From the NCBI RefSeq assembly GCF_014193845.1, contig NZ_JACHZX010000001.1, positions 124,001 to 188,000 of the forward strand: 64,000 bases of DNA. The letters run 5' to 3'. Made by a program: the position numbers and the translations under genes. The first letter of the stretch is position 1. Each line of letters opens with the position of its first letter. The DNA comes from Sphingomonas sp. BK345. GTDB taxonomy: Bacteria > Pseudomonadota > Alphaproteobacteria > Sphingomonadales > Sphingomonadaceae. Below are positions 44,460 to 53,367 of this stretch, piece by piece. Under the pieces are notes generated by a model that was given only the letters and a program-made list of their open reading frames with translations, was not told the DNA's origin and ran no database searches.

Positions 44460-45689
44460 TTACTTTCCCTGGGCCTGCTGGCCCTGCGGCTGCTGCCCCT
44501 GTGCCGGACCCGCACCTGGCTGCGCCGGGGCAGCGTTCGGATTGTACGGCACGGCCTTCACCGGCATGCCGGGGCGCAGCATCATCGCGCCCTCCACTAC
44601 CACCTTGTCACCCGGCTTGAGGCCGGCGGTGACCAGCCAGTTCTCGCCGATCGTGCGCGGCGCGGTGAGCGCCCGCGGCTGGAGCTTGCCGTCGGGGCCG
44701 ACGACCAGCACGCTCGGATTGCCCTTCTCGTCGCGCGTCACAGCGCGCTGCGGCACCAGCAAGGCGTTGGCCTGCGTGCCCTCGACCAGCTCGGCGCGGA
44801 CATACATACCCGGCAGCAGCAGCCCGCGCGGGTTGGGGAAGAGCGCGCGGATCGTCTGCGTACCCGTGTTGGGATCGACGCTGACGTCGGCGAACTGGAG
44901 TTTGCCCTCGATCGGATAGACCGAGCCGTCCTCGAGACGCAGCTGGACGCGCGCGGCGCCACCGCCGCGCGACAGAGCGCCGGCGGCGATCTGCTGGCGC
45001 AGTCGCAGCAGGTCACCGCTCGACTGGCTGACGTCGACGTAGATCGGGTCGAGCCGTTGGATCGTCGTCAGCGCGGTGGTCTGGCCCGAGCTGACGAGCG
45101 CGCCGGTGGTGACGATCGAGCGCCCGATCCGCCCCGAGATCGGTGCGCGGATCGTGGTGCGCGCCAGATCGATCTGCGCGGTCCGCAATGCCGCCTGCTG
45201 CGCGGCGACGTCGGCGCGCGCCTGCTCGGCGGACGTCACCGCATTCTCGAAGTCCTGCCGCGCGATGGCGTTGATCTTGACGAGCTCGCCATAGCGACGT
45301 TGCAGCGCCGCGCTCGACGCGATCGCGGCGCGCGCGCGCGCCAGCGCCGCACGGGCGTTGGCGACCTGCGCCTGATAGGGCTGCGGGTCGACGCGGTAGA
45401 GCGCCTGCCCCTTCTTGACTTGATCGCCCTCGGTGAACAGCCGCGCTGTGACGAGGCCGTTGACCTGCGGGCGCACCTCGGACGTCTCGTACGCGCTGGT
45501 ACGGCCGGGCAGCACCGTCGTCAGTGTGACCGATTCGGGCTGCACCGTGACCACGCCGACCTGCGGCGGGCCGGCCTGCCCCTGCTGCTCGGCGCCGCCC
45601 TTGGCCGCACCCTGCTCGTTCCCGCCGCCGCTGCACGCAGCCAGCGGAACCATCACCAGCGCCGCGAGCGCCAACCCCTGTTTTGCCAT
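44460..45689 (-). CDS. RND efflux periplasmic adaptor lipoprotein (AcrA/MexA-like)
   Basis: Starting at ATG 45689, with GAGAAG upstream, gives about 409 residues with lipobox PLAAC (Cys19). Domains are readable in order: lipoyl half (VRPQVNGLVTARLFTEGDQV), helical hairpin, second lipoyl half (TTIRAPISGRIGRSIVTTGALV), beta-barrel (ALFPNPRGLLLPGMYVRAEL) and membrane-proximal domain. The C-terminus is a Gln/Gly/Pro-rich tail. A longer start at 45725 would place the coding region over the operator palindrome and hide the signal peptide, so it is rejected. Confidence 0.95.
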   Translation of the reverse strand: MAKQGLALAALVMVPLAACSGGGNEQGAAKGGAEQQGQAGPPQVGVVTVQPESVTLTTVLPGRTSAYETSEVRPQVNGLVTARLFTEGDQVKKGQALYRVDPQPYQAQVANARAALARARAAIASSAALQRRYGELVKINAIARQDFENAVTSAEQARADVAAQQAALRTAQIDLARTTIRAPISGRIGRSIVTTGALVSSGQTTALTTIQRLDPIYVDVSQSSGDLLRLRQQIAAGALSRGGGAARVQLRLEDGSVYPIEGKLQFADVSVDPNTGTQTIRALFPNPRGLLLPGMYVRAELVEGTQANALLVPQRAVTRDEKGNPSVLVVGPDGKLQPRALTAPRTIGENWLVTAGLKPGDKVVVEGAMMLRPGMPVKAVPYNPNAAPAQPGAGPAQGQQPQGQQAQGK

Positions 45690-45709
45690 GGACTTCTCGT
45701 CGAATGTGT

Positions 45710-45725
45710 GTGAGTGATCACTCAC
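45710..45725. promoter_or_regulatory. Probable TetR operator of the efflux operon
   Basis: GTGAGTGATCACTCAC is a perfect 16-bp palindrome lying between the divergent adaptor gene (start 45689) and the TetR gene (start 45777). Further GTG/CAC repeats flank it. It is the natural binding site for the TetR regulator encoded alongside, repressing both directions. Confidence 0.75.
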
Positions 45726-45776
45726 TCACGAATGCTGCTACTGCGAAGAGAGCAGATCGTCAAGACGGGTAAGAAG

Positions 45777-46406
45777 ATGACGTCAGATGGTTATGCGGTG
45801 CCCGAGCCGCGGGATCGCAGCACCAAGGCCAACGCGCGGCGCGCAAAAATAGTTCAGGCCGCGCGGGAACTTTTCGCCGAGAACGGCTTCCACGCCACCG
45901 GCATGGCACGTATCTCGGAACGCTCGGGCGTGCTGGTCGGCCAGATCTACCGCGACTTCGCCAACAAGGAGGCGATCGTCGCCGAGCTGGCGGAGCAGGA
46001 CCTCGCCGAGTTCCTCGGGGGCGACGAATTGTGCTGCGGCGGCTGCGTGCCCGATCGCGCCGCGGTGCGTCTCTGGGTCGAGCGCTTCATCACCTGCGCC
46101 GACATGCCGGACGAGCGACTCGTCTCGGAGATCATCGCCGAGACCACTCGCAATCCGCGCCTGGCCGCCATCTTCCGCTCGGTCGACGAGCGGCTGCGCG
46201 AGCGACTGATCCAGGCACTGAGCGCGATCGTGCCGCAGGCGAGCGCGGCCGAGCCGCTGCGCTGCCTCGCCGAGTCGATCCTCGTCGTGTCGGCGGGAAT
46301 CTTCCAGCGCCGGGTGGTGAAGAAGCAGGAGACGCCGCCCGCGGTGATGGCGCTGCTGATGGACTTCGTCGAACGCGAGATCGACCGACTCGCCGCGCAG
46401 GGCTGA
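45777..46406 (+). CDS. TetR/AcrR-family transcriptional regulator
   Basis: The start at ATG 45777 gives about 209 residues; an upstream ATG at 45714 lies inside the operator palindrome and is unlikely. The N-terminal helix-turn-helix (IVQAARELFAENGFHATGMA, ISERSGVLVGQIYRDFANKE) is typical of the family. The ligand-binding domain has an unusual cysteine group, Cys86, Cys87 and Cys90 in ELCCGGCV, plus Cys107. It is divergent from the RND operon and probably represses it and itself, with release by an efflux substrate. Confidence 0.92.
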   Translation: MTSDGYAVPEPRDRSTKANARRAKIVQAARELFAENGFHATGMARISERSGVLVGQIYRDFANKEAIVAELAEQDLAEFLGGDELCCGGCVPDRAAVRLWVERFITCADMPDERLVSEIIAETTRNPRLAAIFRSVDERLRERLIQALSAIVPQASAAEPLRCLAESILVVSAGIFQRRVVKKQETPPAVMALLMDFVEREIDRLAAQG

Positions 46407-46457
46407 CCGGCGACTACGACCCCGAGGCAGTTGCGGCGAGGCGCGGCCCGCGGCTAA

Positions 46458-47486
46458 ATGTCCGAGCAATTTCAGGGGGGTTTGCGTTTGTTGCCGAAGC
46501 CGACCAAGCTCGCGGACCTGGCGGCGCTCGCGGGCGTGTCGACCGCCACCGTGTCGCGCGCGCTGTCGGGCCACCCGTCGGTGAGCAAGGCGACTCAGGC
46601 GCGCATCCAAGCGCTGGCGCGCGAGCACGACGTCCGCCCCAACCAGATGGCGCGCAACCTGCGGCTGCGCAGCACCGGCGCGATCGGGCTGGCGATGCCG
46701 CTGGGGCACGCACGCACGCAGCACTTGACCGATCCCTTCTTCCTCTCGCTGCTCGGCTACATCGCCGACCTGCTGGTCGACCGCGGCTATGACGTGCTGC
46801 TCTCGCGCGTGCTGCCCGAGAACGGCGACTGGCTCGACCGGCTGGTCGACGCCGGGCGGGTCGACGGCCTGCTGCTCGTCGGTCAGTCCGACCAATATGA
46901 GACGATTGAGCGCGTCGCCTCCCGCTATGCGCCGCTCGTCGCCTGGGGCGTCCACCGCGAGGGGCAGCGTCACCTCGCCATCGGCTCGGACAATGTCGCG
47001 GGCGGGCGGCTGGCGGCGGAGCATCTGCTCGAGCGCGGGCGTCGCCGGCTGCTCTTCGTCGGCGACCCCGCCCCACCCGAGTTCGCCGACCGATGGGCCG
47101 GCTTCGCCGCGGCCGCGCGCGCCGCCGGGGTGCGCGCCGAGGTCCTCGCCACCGCGATGGACCCCGATCGAGTCCATGCGGCGATGCGGACCCGGCTCGC
47201 GGTCGGCACCTTGCCTGACGCGATCTTCGCGGCCTCGGACGTCGCTGCGATGAGCGTGCTCCGCGCGGTGAGCGAGGCCGGGCTCGACGTGCCGCGCGAG
47301 GTGGCGGTGATCGGCTACGACGACGTCACGCTCGCCGCCCATACCTCGCCCCCGCTGACGACGATCCGCCAGGACCTCGCGCGCGGCGCGGCGCTGATGG
47401 TCGACCGCCTGCTCGCGCGAGTGGCGGGCGAGCCGGCGGAGCACGCGGTGATCGCACCCGAGTTGGTGGTGCGCGCCTCGACCTGA
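46458..47486 (+). CDS. suxR: LacI-family repressor of the sucrose (sux) locus
   Basis: This 342-residue regulator has an N-terminal helix-turn-helix (TKLADLAALAGVSTATVSRA), the hinge helix region (RPNQMARNLRLRSTGAIGLA) and a periplasmic-binding-protein-like effector domain (VDGLLLVGQSDQYE, AIFAASDVAAMSVLRAV, VIGYDDVTLAAHTSPPLTTI). ATG 46458 is used; TTG 46491, preceded by an AGGGGGG run, is a possible shorter start. Two operator-like palindromes lie between it and the receptor gene. The name follows the Xanthomonas sux locus, whose components match; the effector (sucrose or a derivative) is inferred. Confidence 0.85.
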   Translation: MSEQFQGGLRLLPKPTKLADLAALAGVSTATVSRALSGHPSVSKATQARIQALAREHDVRPNQMARNLRLRSTGAIGLAMPLGHARTQHLTDPFFLSLLGYIADLLVDRGYDVLLSRVLPENGDWLDRLVDAGRVDGLLLVGQSDQYETIERVASRYAPLVAWGVHREGQRHLAIGSDNVAGGRLAAEHLLERGRRRLLFVGDPAPPEFADRWAGFAAAARAAGVRAEVLATAMDPDRVHAAMRTRLAVGTLPDAIFAASDVAAMSVLRAVSEAGLDVPREVAVIGYDDVTLAAHTSPPLTTIRQDLARGAALMVDRLLARVAGEPAEHAVIAPELVVRAST

Positions 47487-47489
47487 GCG

Positions 47490-47505
47490 GATGCGGTCGC
47501 GCATC
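47490..47505. terminator. Small hairpin after the LacI gene
   Basis: GATGCG-GTCG-CGCATC is a perfect 6-bp stem with a 4-base loop, 4 bp after the stop codon. It is short and has no T-run. It may separate the repressor transcript from the operator region. Confidence 0.35.
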
Positions 47506-47554
47506 GACGCTACCAGACTTAGCGGCCTAGCGAACTTTCCCAGCCGAACCTGAA

Positions 47555-47568
47555 CGCAAGCGTTTGCA
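47555..47568. promoter_or_regulatory. LacI-type operator 1 of the sux receptor
   Basis: CGCAAGCGTTTGCA is a LacI-family palindrome with the central CG typical of these operators and one mismatch in the core. Its centre is 23 bp, about two helical turns, from that of operator 2, so two repressor dimers could sit on one face of the DNA. Confidence 0.65.
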
Positions 47569-47577
47569 CAAATATCT

Positions 47578-47591
47578 TGCAATCGATTGCA
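47578..47591. promoter_or_regulatory. LacI-type operator 2 of the sux receptor
   Basis: TGCAATCGATTGCA is a perfect 14-bp palindrome centred on CG, 63 bp before the receptor start codon. With operator 1 it forms the likely binding region of the LacI protein encoded immediately upstream. Confidence 0.75.
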
Positions 47592-47654
47592 GGTGAGCCC
47601 ATCAGCCGCTTAGCCGGTCGCGGAGACGACCGTTCGCCCGCTGGGGAGGATATC

Positions 47655-50135
47655 ATGATCGCGCGTTATCGCCTGCTCGCCGGGGTGCCGGCGCTGTTGC
47701 TCGCCGCCACCGTCCAGGCGCAGACCGTCGCCCCGGTCGCCGAGGCGGCGGACCAGACCATCGACACGCCCGCCCCCGCCGAGGACATTGTCGTCACCGG
47801 CGTCGCGCAGGGGCGCAACCGGCTCGACACCTCGGTGTCGGTCAGCTCGCTCGATGCCGACCTCACCAGCAAGATCCCGCCGCGCAACACCGCCGAGATC
47901 CTGCGCAACCTGCCCGGCGTGCGCGTCGAGGCATCGGGCGGCGAGGGCAACGCCAATATCGCGGTTCGCGGCCTGCCGGTCGCCTCGGGCGGCTCCAAGT
48001 TCCTCCAGCTCCAGGAAGACGGGCTGCCCGTCCTCGAGTTCGGCGACATCATCTTCGGCAACGCCGATATCTTCATCCGCAACGACCTGTCGCTCGCGCG
48101 CATCGAGTCGGTGCGCGGCGGTTCGGCCTCCACCTTCGCCAGCAACTCGCCCGGCGGCATCATCAACTTCATCTCGAAGACGGGCGAGCAGGAAGGCGGC
48201 TCGTTCCAGCTCTCGTCCGGCATCGACTATCGCGAGTATCGCGCCGACTTCGCCTATGGCGGCCGGATCGACGCCAACACGCGCTACGAGCTGAGCGGCT
48301 TCTACCGGCTCGGTGATGGCCCGCGCGACGTCGGCTATGACGCGATGCGTGGCGGCCAGATCAAGGCCAACATTACCCGCGAGTTCGACGGCGGCTATGT
48401 CCGTCTCTACGGCAAGTATCTCGACGATCGCAGCATCGCCTATCTGCCCAACCCGGTGCGCGTGAGTGGAAGCGGCAGCGACCCGAGCTATAGCAACGTG
48501 CCCGAATTCTCGATCAATCAGGACACGCTGCACAGCCGCTACATCGGCTCGGTGCTGACGCTCGACGGTGACAACAATCCCGTGCGCCGGAGCATCGGCG
48601 ACGGCATGCACCCGGACGTCAAGTCGGTCGGATTCGAGGGCCAGTTCGCGATCGCGGACGGCTGGAACGTCACCGAGCGGTTCCGCTACTCGGACATTTC
48701 GGGCGACTTCGTCTCGCCCTTCCCCGCCGCGGTGGGCGACGCGCAGACCGCCGCCAACGCGCTCGCCGGCCCTAACGCGCAGCTCTATTACGCCAGCGGC
48801 CCGCTCTCCGGGCAGCGCATCGCCAGCCCGGCGACGCTCGGTGGCAACGGCCTGCTCGCCAGCGTGGTGCTGTTCGACGTCGACCTGAAGAGCCTCAACA
48901 ACATCACCAACGACCTGCGCATCAACGGCAAGGTCGATCTCGGCGGCGGCGCGGTGACGCTGGCGGCGGGTATCTACAACTCGCGCCAGGACATCGTCAC
49001 CGACTGGCTGTGGACCAGCTTCTACCAGACCGTGCAGGGCGACGGCCGCTCGGTGCTGGTCGACGTGCGCGACTCGACCGGTGTCGCGCGCACCGCGGGC
49101 GGCACGCTCTACTCCGCCTCCTTCTTCGGCAATTGCTGCCGCCGCAGCTACGACATGCGCTACACCACCAACGCGCCGTTCGCGCAGCTCGGGTTCGAAC
49201 TCGGCCGGCTCAACGTCGACGGGTCGCTGCGCTACGATTTCGGCAGCGCCAAGGGCAGCATCGCGGGCGACCTGCCCGGCGCGACCACGACGCGCGCGCA
49301 GGACATCGACGGCGATGGCTTCCTCTCCTCCGCCGAGCAGGCGGTAGCGTTCATCCCCGCCAACCGCTCGCCGGTCGACTATACCTTCCGCTATCTCTCC
49401 TACTCGGCCGGCATCAACTATCGGCTGAGCGACACGCTGGCGGCGTTCGCGCGCTACAGCCGCGGCGGCCGCGTCAACGCCGACCGGCTGCTGTTCGGCC
49501 CGCTGATCGACACCACCACGGGCGGGCTGGTCGCGGGTGCCAAGCCGTACGACTTCGTCAAGCAGGCCGAGGGCGGGCTGAAGTTCTCGACCGGGCCGCT
49601 GGCGCTCTACGCCACCGTGTTCAACGCGCGCACGCAGGAGACCAATTACCTGCTGTCGCAGCAGCAGTTCACCAGCCGCGACTATGAGGCGACCGGCGTC
49701 GAGCTGGAGGGCCGCTTCCGCGCCGGCCCCTTCTCGCTGACCGCGGCGGGCACCTATACCGACGCCAAGATCAAGCGCGACGCCACCGACGCGACGCTCG
49801 ACGGCAACCGCCCGCAGCGCCAGGCCGCGTTCGTCTATCAGGCGACGCCGCAGTTCGACTTCGGGCGGGTGAGCTTCGGCGCGAACGTGATCGGCACCAC
49901 TTCCAGCTACACACAGCCGATCAACGACCTGAAGATGCCGGCCTACACCCAGGTCAACGGCTTCCTGCTGGTGCGCGCGGCCGAGAACGTCAGCTTCAAC
50001 CTGAATGCCAACAACATCTTCGACGTGAAGGGCGTCACCGAGGCGGAGGACGCCAGCATTCCCGCCAACGGGCTGGTGCGCGCGCGCTCGATCAACGGGC
50101 GCACCATCGCCGCCTCGGTGCGCTTCGATTTCTGA
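47655..50135 (+). CDS. suxA: TonB-dependent receptor of the sucrose locus
   Basis: This 826-residue receptor starts at ATG 47655 with GGGGAGGA upstream. A signal peptide (cleavage near residue 23, VQAQ) is followed by the TonB box AEDIVVTGVAQ, a plug domain (ILRNLPGVRVEASGGEGNAN, SASTFASNSPGGIINFISK) and a barrel ending in RTIAASVRFDF. Position between a LacI regulator and an amylosucrase gene matches the composition of the Xanthomonas sux locus, whose receptor takes up sucrose. Two LacI-type operators sit upstream. Sucrose as ligand is inferred from context, not from the receptor sequence. Confidence 0.88.
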   Translation: MIARYRLLAGVPALLLAATVQAQTVAPVAEAADQTIDTPAPAEDIVVTGVAQGRNRLDTSVSVSSLDADLTSKIPPRNTAEILRNLPGVRVEASGGEGNANIAVRGLPVASGGSKFLQLQEDGLPVLEFGDIIFGNADIFIRNDLSLARIESVRGGSASTFASNSPGGIINFISKTGEQEGGSFQLSSGIDYREYRADFAYGGRIDANTRYELSGFYRLGDGPRDVGYDAMRGGQIKANITREFDGGYVRLYGKYLDDRSIAYLPNPVRVSGSGSDPSYSNVPEFSINQDTLHSRYIGSVLTLDGDNNPVRRSIGDGMHPDVKSVGFEGQFAIADGWNVTERFRYSDISGDFVSPFPAAVGDAQTAANALAGPNAQLYYASGPLSGQRIASPATLGGNGLLASVVLFDVDLKSLNNITNDLRINGKVDLGGGAVTLAAGIYNSRQDIVTDWLWTSFYQTVQGDGRSVLVDVRDSTGVARTAGGTLYSASFFGNCCRRSYDMRYTTNAPFAQLGFELGRLNVDGSLRYDFGSAKGSIAGDLPGATTTRAQDIDGDGFLSSAEQAVAFIPANRSPVDYTFRYLSYSAGINYRLSDTLAAFARYSRGGRVNADRLLFGPLIDTTTGGLVAGAKPYDFVKQAEGGLKFSTGPLALYATVFNARTQETNYLLSQQQFTSRDYEATGVELEGRFRAGPFSLTAAGTYTDAKIKRDATDATLDGNRPQRQAAFVYQATPQFDFGRVSFGANVIGTTSSYTQPINDLKMPAYTQVNGFLLVRAAENVSFNLNANNIFDVKGVTEAEDASIPANGLVRARSINGRTIAASVRFDF

Positions 50136-50187
50136 CGCGCGCCAGCGTGGCGACGACGCGCGGCGCGTCTATGGTGCGCGATGTGAC

Positions 50188-50194
50188 AGGAAGG
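50188..50194 (+). promoter_or_regulatory. Ribosome-binding site that decides the amylosucrase start
   Basis: AGGAAGG abuts an ATG at 50195, leaving no spacing, but lies 6 bases before a second in-frame ATG at 50201. Normal spacing therefore favours 50201 as the translation start. An upstream in-frame start at 50147 has no good site. Confidence 0.6.
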
Positions 50195-50200
50195 ATGACG

Positions 50201-51964
50201 ATGGAGGAGCGGCTCGCCGCGATCGCGCCGCGGCTGCGGCGGCAGCTCGACCGGCTCTACGGCGCGCAGGGTGACACGGGCGCACTATGGGCCGCGACCG
50301 AGGCGCTGCTACGCGCGCGCCACGCCGAGCGGCCCGAGGCACTGCGCTCCCTCGACTCGGCGCGGCTCAACGATCCCGAGTGGTTCGTCCGCCCCGACAT
50401 GCTGGGCTACTCCACTTACGTCGACCGCTACGCCGGCACGGTGGCGGGGTTGGCCGGGCGGGTCGACCATCTCGAGTCACTCGGTGTGCGCTACCTCCAC
50501 CTGCTCGCGCTGCTCAAGGCGCGCGAGGGCGACAGCGACGGCGGCTTCGCGGTCTCCGACTATCTCGCAGTCGAGCCGCGGCTCGGGACGATCAATGACC
50601 TCGAGGCGCTCACCGCGCGGCTGCGCGCGGCACGGATCAGCCTGTGCGTTGACCTCGCGCTCAACCACACCGCGGACGATCATCTCTGGGCAAGAGCGGC
50701 GAAGGCGGGCGACCCCTTCTACCGCGACTTCTACATCGTGCTCGACGCGGCCGAAGCGCGCGCCCGCGAGGCCGCGCTGCCGCAGGTCTTCCCCGCCACG
50801 GCGCCGGGCAATTTCACCGCGGTGCCCGCGATGGGGGGCCATGTCTGGACCACCTTCTACCCGTTCCAGTGGGACCTGAACTGGCGCAACCCGCACGTCT
50901 TCCTCGCGATCCTGGACGTCGCGCTGCGACTCGCCAATCGCGGCGTGGAGGCATTCCGGCTCGACAGCATCGCCTTCCTCTGGAAGCAGCCCGGCAGCGA
51001 CTGCCGCAACCTGCCCGAGACGCACTACATCGTCCGCGCGCTGCGCGCCGCGCTCGACATCGCCGCGCCCGCCACGCTGCTCAAGGCCGAGGCGATCGTG
51101 CCCACCGCCTTCGTGCCGCCCTATTTCGGCCGCGACGAGGGTCAGGGTTTCGAGCCCGAGTGCCACCTCGTCTACAACAACTCGCTGATGGTGGCGGGCT
51201 GGGTCGGGCTGGCGGAGCAGTCCGCGGCACTCCCCGCCGCGATCGTCGCCGCGAGCGGCGGGCTGCCGCGCGGTGCCAACTGGCTGAGCTACGCGCGCTG
51301 CCACGACGATATCGGCTGGGGATCGGTCCTGGGCGACCTGCGCGCGATCGATCCCGCGCCCGAGCGCCGGCTCGCCGCGGCAGCGCATTCTCTCGAGGGC
51401 GCGGACGGCGGCTGGGGTCGCGGCGCGCCGTTCCAGAGCGACGGCGCGGTGCTCCACGGCAGCAATGGCACGATGGCCTCGCTCGCCGGATTGGAATCGG
51501 CCCGCGACGATGCGGAGCGCGAGGCGGCGTACCGGCGCATCGCGCTGCTCAACGCGCTGGCGATCGCGAGCGGCGGGTTGGCGACGACCTACATGGGCGA
51601 CGAGCTCGGGCTGCTCAACGACTATGGCTATCGGGACGACCCGGAGCGCGCGCATGAGGGTCGCTGGCTGCACCGGCCCGAGATGGACTGGGCGGCGCTC
51701 GACGGCGCGGCGGCGCGGCGCATCAGCGGCGACCTGGGGGCGCTGCGGGCGGCGCGCGTGGCGAGCGGCGCCGCGGGCGCGCCGGCACTGATCGAGACGG
51801 GCGCCTCGGCGCTGCTCGGCGTGGCATGCGGACGCGACCGAGTATTCCTCAACTTCGGCGCGGCGCCCGTGGCTCTCACCTCGGCAAACCGCGATCGGTT
51901 GACCGGGGCAACCTGCGACACCGTCCCGGGCTGGGGTGTGGTCTGGCTGGAGGAAGAGCGATGA
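50201..51964 (+). CDS. suxB: Amylosucrase (GH13 subfamily 4)
   Basis: This protein of about 587 residues without a signal peptide is cytoplasmic. It has the GH13 TIM barrel with an amylosucrase-specific N-terminal helical domain. Catalytic residues are readable: nucleophile Asp255 in FRLDSIAFLWKQ, acid/base Glu297 in LKAEAIV, and transition-state Asp369 in CHDDIGW. The WKQPGSDCRNLPETH segment closely follows characterised amylosucrases, which split sucrose, build alpha-1,4-glucan and release fructose. It is somewhat shorter than the roughly 630-residue Neisseria enzyme. Hydrolysis versus polymerisation cannot be told from sequence. Its stop overlaps the transporter start (ATGA). Confidence 0.93.
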   Translation: MEERLAAIAPRLRRQLDRLYGAQGDTGALWAATEALLRARHAERPEALRSLDSARLNDPEWFVRPDMLGYSTYVDRYAGTVAGLAGRVDHLESLGVRYLHLLALLKAREGDSDGGFAVSDYLAVEPRLGTINDLEALTARLRAARISLCVDLALNHTADDHLWARAAKAGDPFYRDFYIVLDAAEARAREAALPQVFPATAPGNFTAVPAMGGHVWTTFYPFQWDLNWRNPHVFLAILDVALRLANRGVEAFRLDSIAFLWKQPGSDCRNLPETHYIVRALRAALDIAAPATLLKAEAIVPTAFVPPYFGRDEGQGFEPECHLVYNNSLMVAGWVGLAEQSAALPAAIVAASGGLPRGANWLSYARCHDDIGWGSVLGDLRAIDPAPERRLAAAAHSLEGADGGWGRGAPFQSDGAVLHGSNGTMASLAGLESARDDAEREAAYRRIALLNALAIASGGLATTYMGDELGLLNDYGYRDDPERAHEGRWLHRPEMDWAALDGAAARRISGDLGALRAARVASGAAGAPALIETGASALLGVACGRDRVFLNFGAAPVALTSANRDRLTGATCDTVPGWGVVWLEEER

Positions 51965-53298
51965 GGCCGGCCACGGGAACCGCGCGGGGAACGTCGCGCC
52001 CCCGCCTCTCGCTGGCGCGGATCGTCGAGATGAACCTCGGTTTCCTCGGCCTGCAATTCTCCTTCGGGCTGCAGCAGGCCAACATGGCCCCGATCTACGG
52101 CTACCTGGGTGCCGATGAGGCCACGCTGCCGCTGCTGTGGCTCGCCGGTCCGGTCACCGGTCTGCTCGTCCAGCCGCTGATCGGCGCGATGAGCGACCGC
52201 ACCACCTCGCGGCTCGGCCGCCGGACCCCCTATTTCCTCGTCGGTGCGGTGCTGTGCAGCCTGTGCCTGTTCGCGATGCCATACAGCCGCGCCTTATGGA
52301 TCGCGGCGAGCCTGTTGTGGGTGCTCGACGCGGCCAACAACGTCACGATGGAGCCGTATCGCGCCTATGTCGGCGACCGGCTCGCGCCCGACCAGCGGCC
52401 GACCGGCTTCCTCACGCAATCGGCCTTCACCGGCCTGGCGCAGACGCTCTCCTATCTGGCGCCGAGCCTGCTGGTCTGGTTCGGGCTCGACAAGGACGCG
52501 GTCGATGCCAACGGCATCCCCGACATCACGCGCATCGCCTTCGTGATCGGCGCGGTGCTGTCGCTCTCGACGATAATGTGGTCGGTGTGGCGCGTTCCCG
52601 AGCTGCCGCTGCCGGTCGAGGAGCGCGCGCGGCTCGAGGCCGAGCCGCTGACGCTCCGGTCGGCCCTCGCCGATCTGCGCACCGCGCTGGCGGAGATGCC
52701 GCGGCCGATGCGGCAGCTCGCACTGGCGATGCTCTGCCAATGGTATGCGATGTTCGCTTACTGGCAGTTCATCGCCTTCGCGCTGGCACGATCGCTCCAC
52801 GGTACCGCCGACGCGACCAGCCGGGCGTTCCGTGACACCGCGTTGACGGTGGGGCAGCTCGGCGCCTTCTACAACGCGGTCGCCTTCGTCGCCGCGATCG
52901 CGCTGATGCCGCTCGCGCGGCGCCACGGCGCCAAACGGGTCCACGCCTGCTGCCTCGCCGCCTCGGGCGCGGCGATGATGGCGATCCCGGCGATCGGACA
53001 GGAAGCGTGGCTGTACGTCGCGATGGTCGGGATCGGGATCGGCTGGGCCGGGATGATGGGCAACCCGTATGTCATGCTCACCGACATGATCCCGCCCGAG
53101 CGCAACGGCGTGTACATGGGCATCTTCAACATGTTCATTGTCATCCCGATGATGATCGAGAGCCTGTCGATCCCATTGTTCTACCACAACCTGCTCGGCG
53201 GTGACGCGCGCGCGGTGCTCGTGCTCGCCGGCGTGCTGATGCTGCTCGGGGCGGTGGCCACGGTGATGGTGGGCCGCGGAGCGCGCGCGGCGACGTAG
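51961..53298 (+). CDS. suxC: Plant-SUT-like MFS sugar (sucrose) transporter
   Basis: This 445-residue protein has 12 predicted helices. Its N-terminal half carries the marks of the plant SUT/SUC sucrose:H+ symporters: [20 protein letters not shown], then [15 protein letters not shown] between the second and third helices, and [18 protein letters not shown] in the fourth helix region. It would import sucrose into the cytoplasm, where the amylosucrase acts. The start at ATG 51961 overlaps the amylosucrase stop. The role matches SuxC of Xanthomonas; the exact specificity is inferred. Confidence 0.88.
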   Translation: MRPATGTARGTSRPRLSLARIVEMNLGFLGLQFSFGLQQANMAPIYGYLGADEATLPLLWLAGPVTGLLVQPLIGAMSDRTTSRLGRRTPYFLVGAVLCSLCLFAMPYSRALWIAASLLWVLDAANNVTMEPYRAYVGDRLAPDQRPTGFLTQSAFTGLAQTLSYLAPSLLVWFGLDKDAVDANGIPDITRIAFVIGAVLSLSTIMWSVWRVPELPLPVEERARLEAEPLTLRSALADLRTALAEMPRPMRQLALAMLCQWYAMFAYWQFIAFALARSLHGTADATSRAFRDTALTVGQLGAFYNAVAFVAAIALMPLARRHGAKRVHACCLAASGAAMMAIPAIGQEAWLYVAMVGIGIGWAGMMGNPYVMLTDMIPPERNGVYMGIFNMFIVIPMMIESLSIPLFYHNLLGGDARAVLVLAGVLMLLGAVATVMVGRGARAAT

Positions 53299-53367
53299 CG
53301 ACCCCGACATGTGCAGCACCGACCTGAACGCTGCGTGTGACGAGATAGTGTATCACGGACGGCAGCC

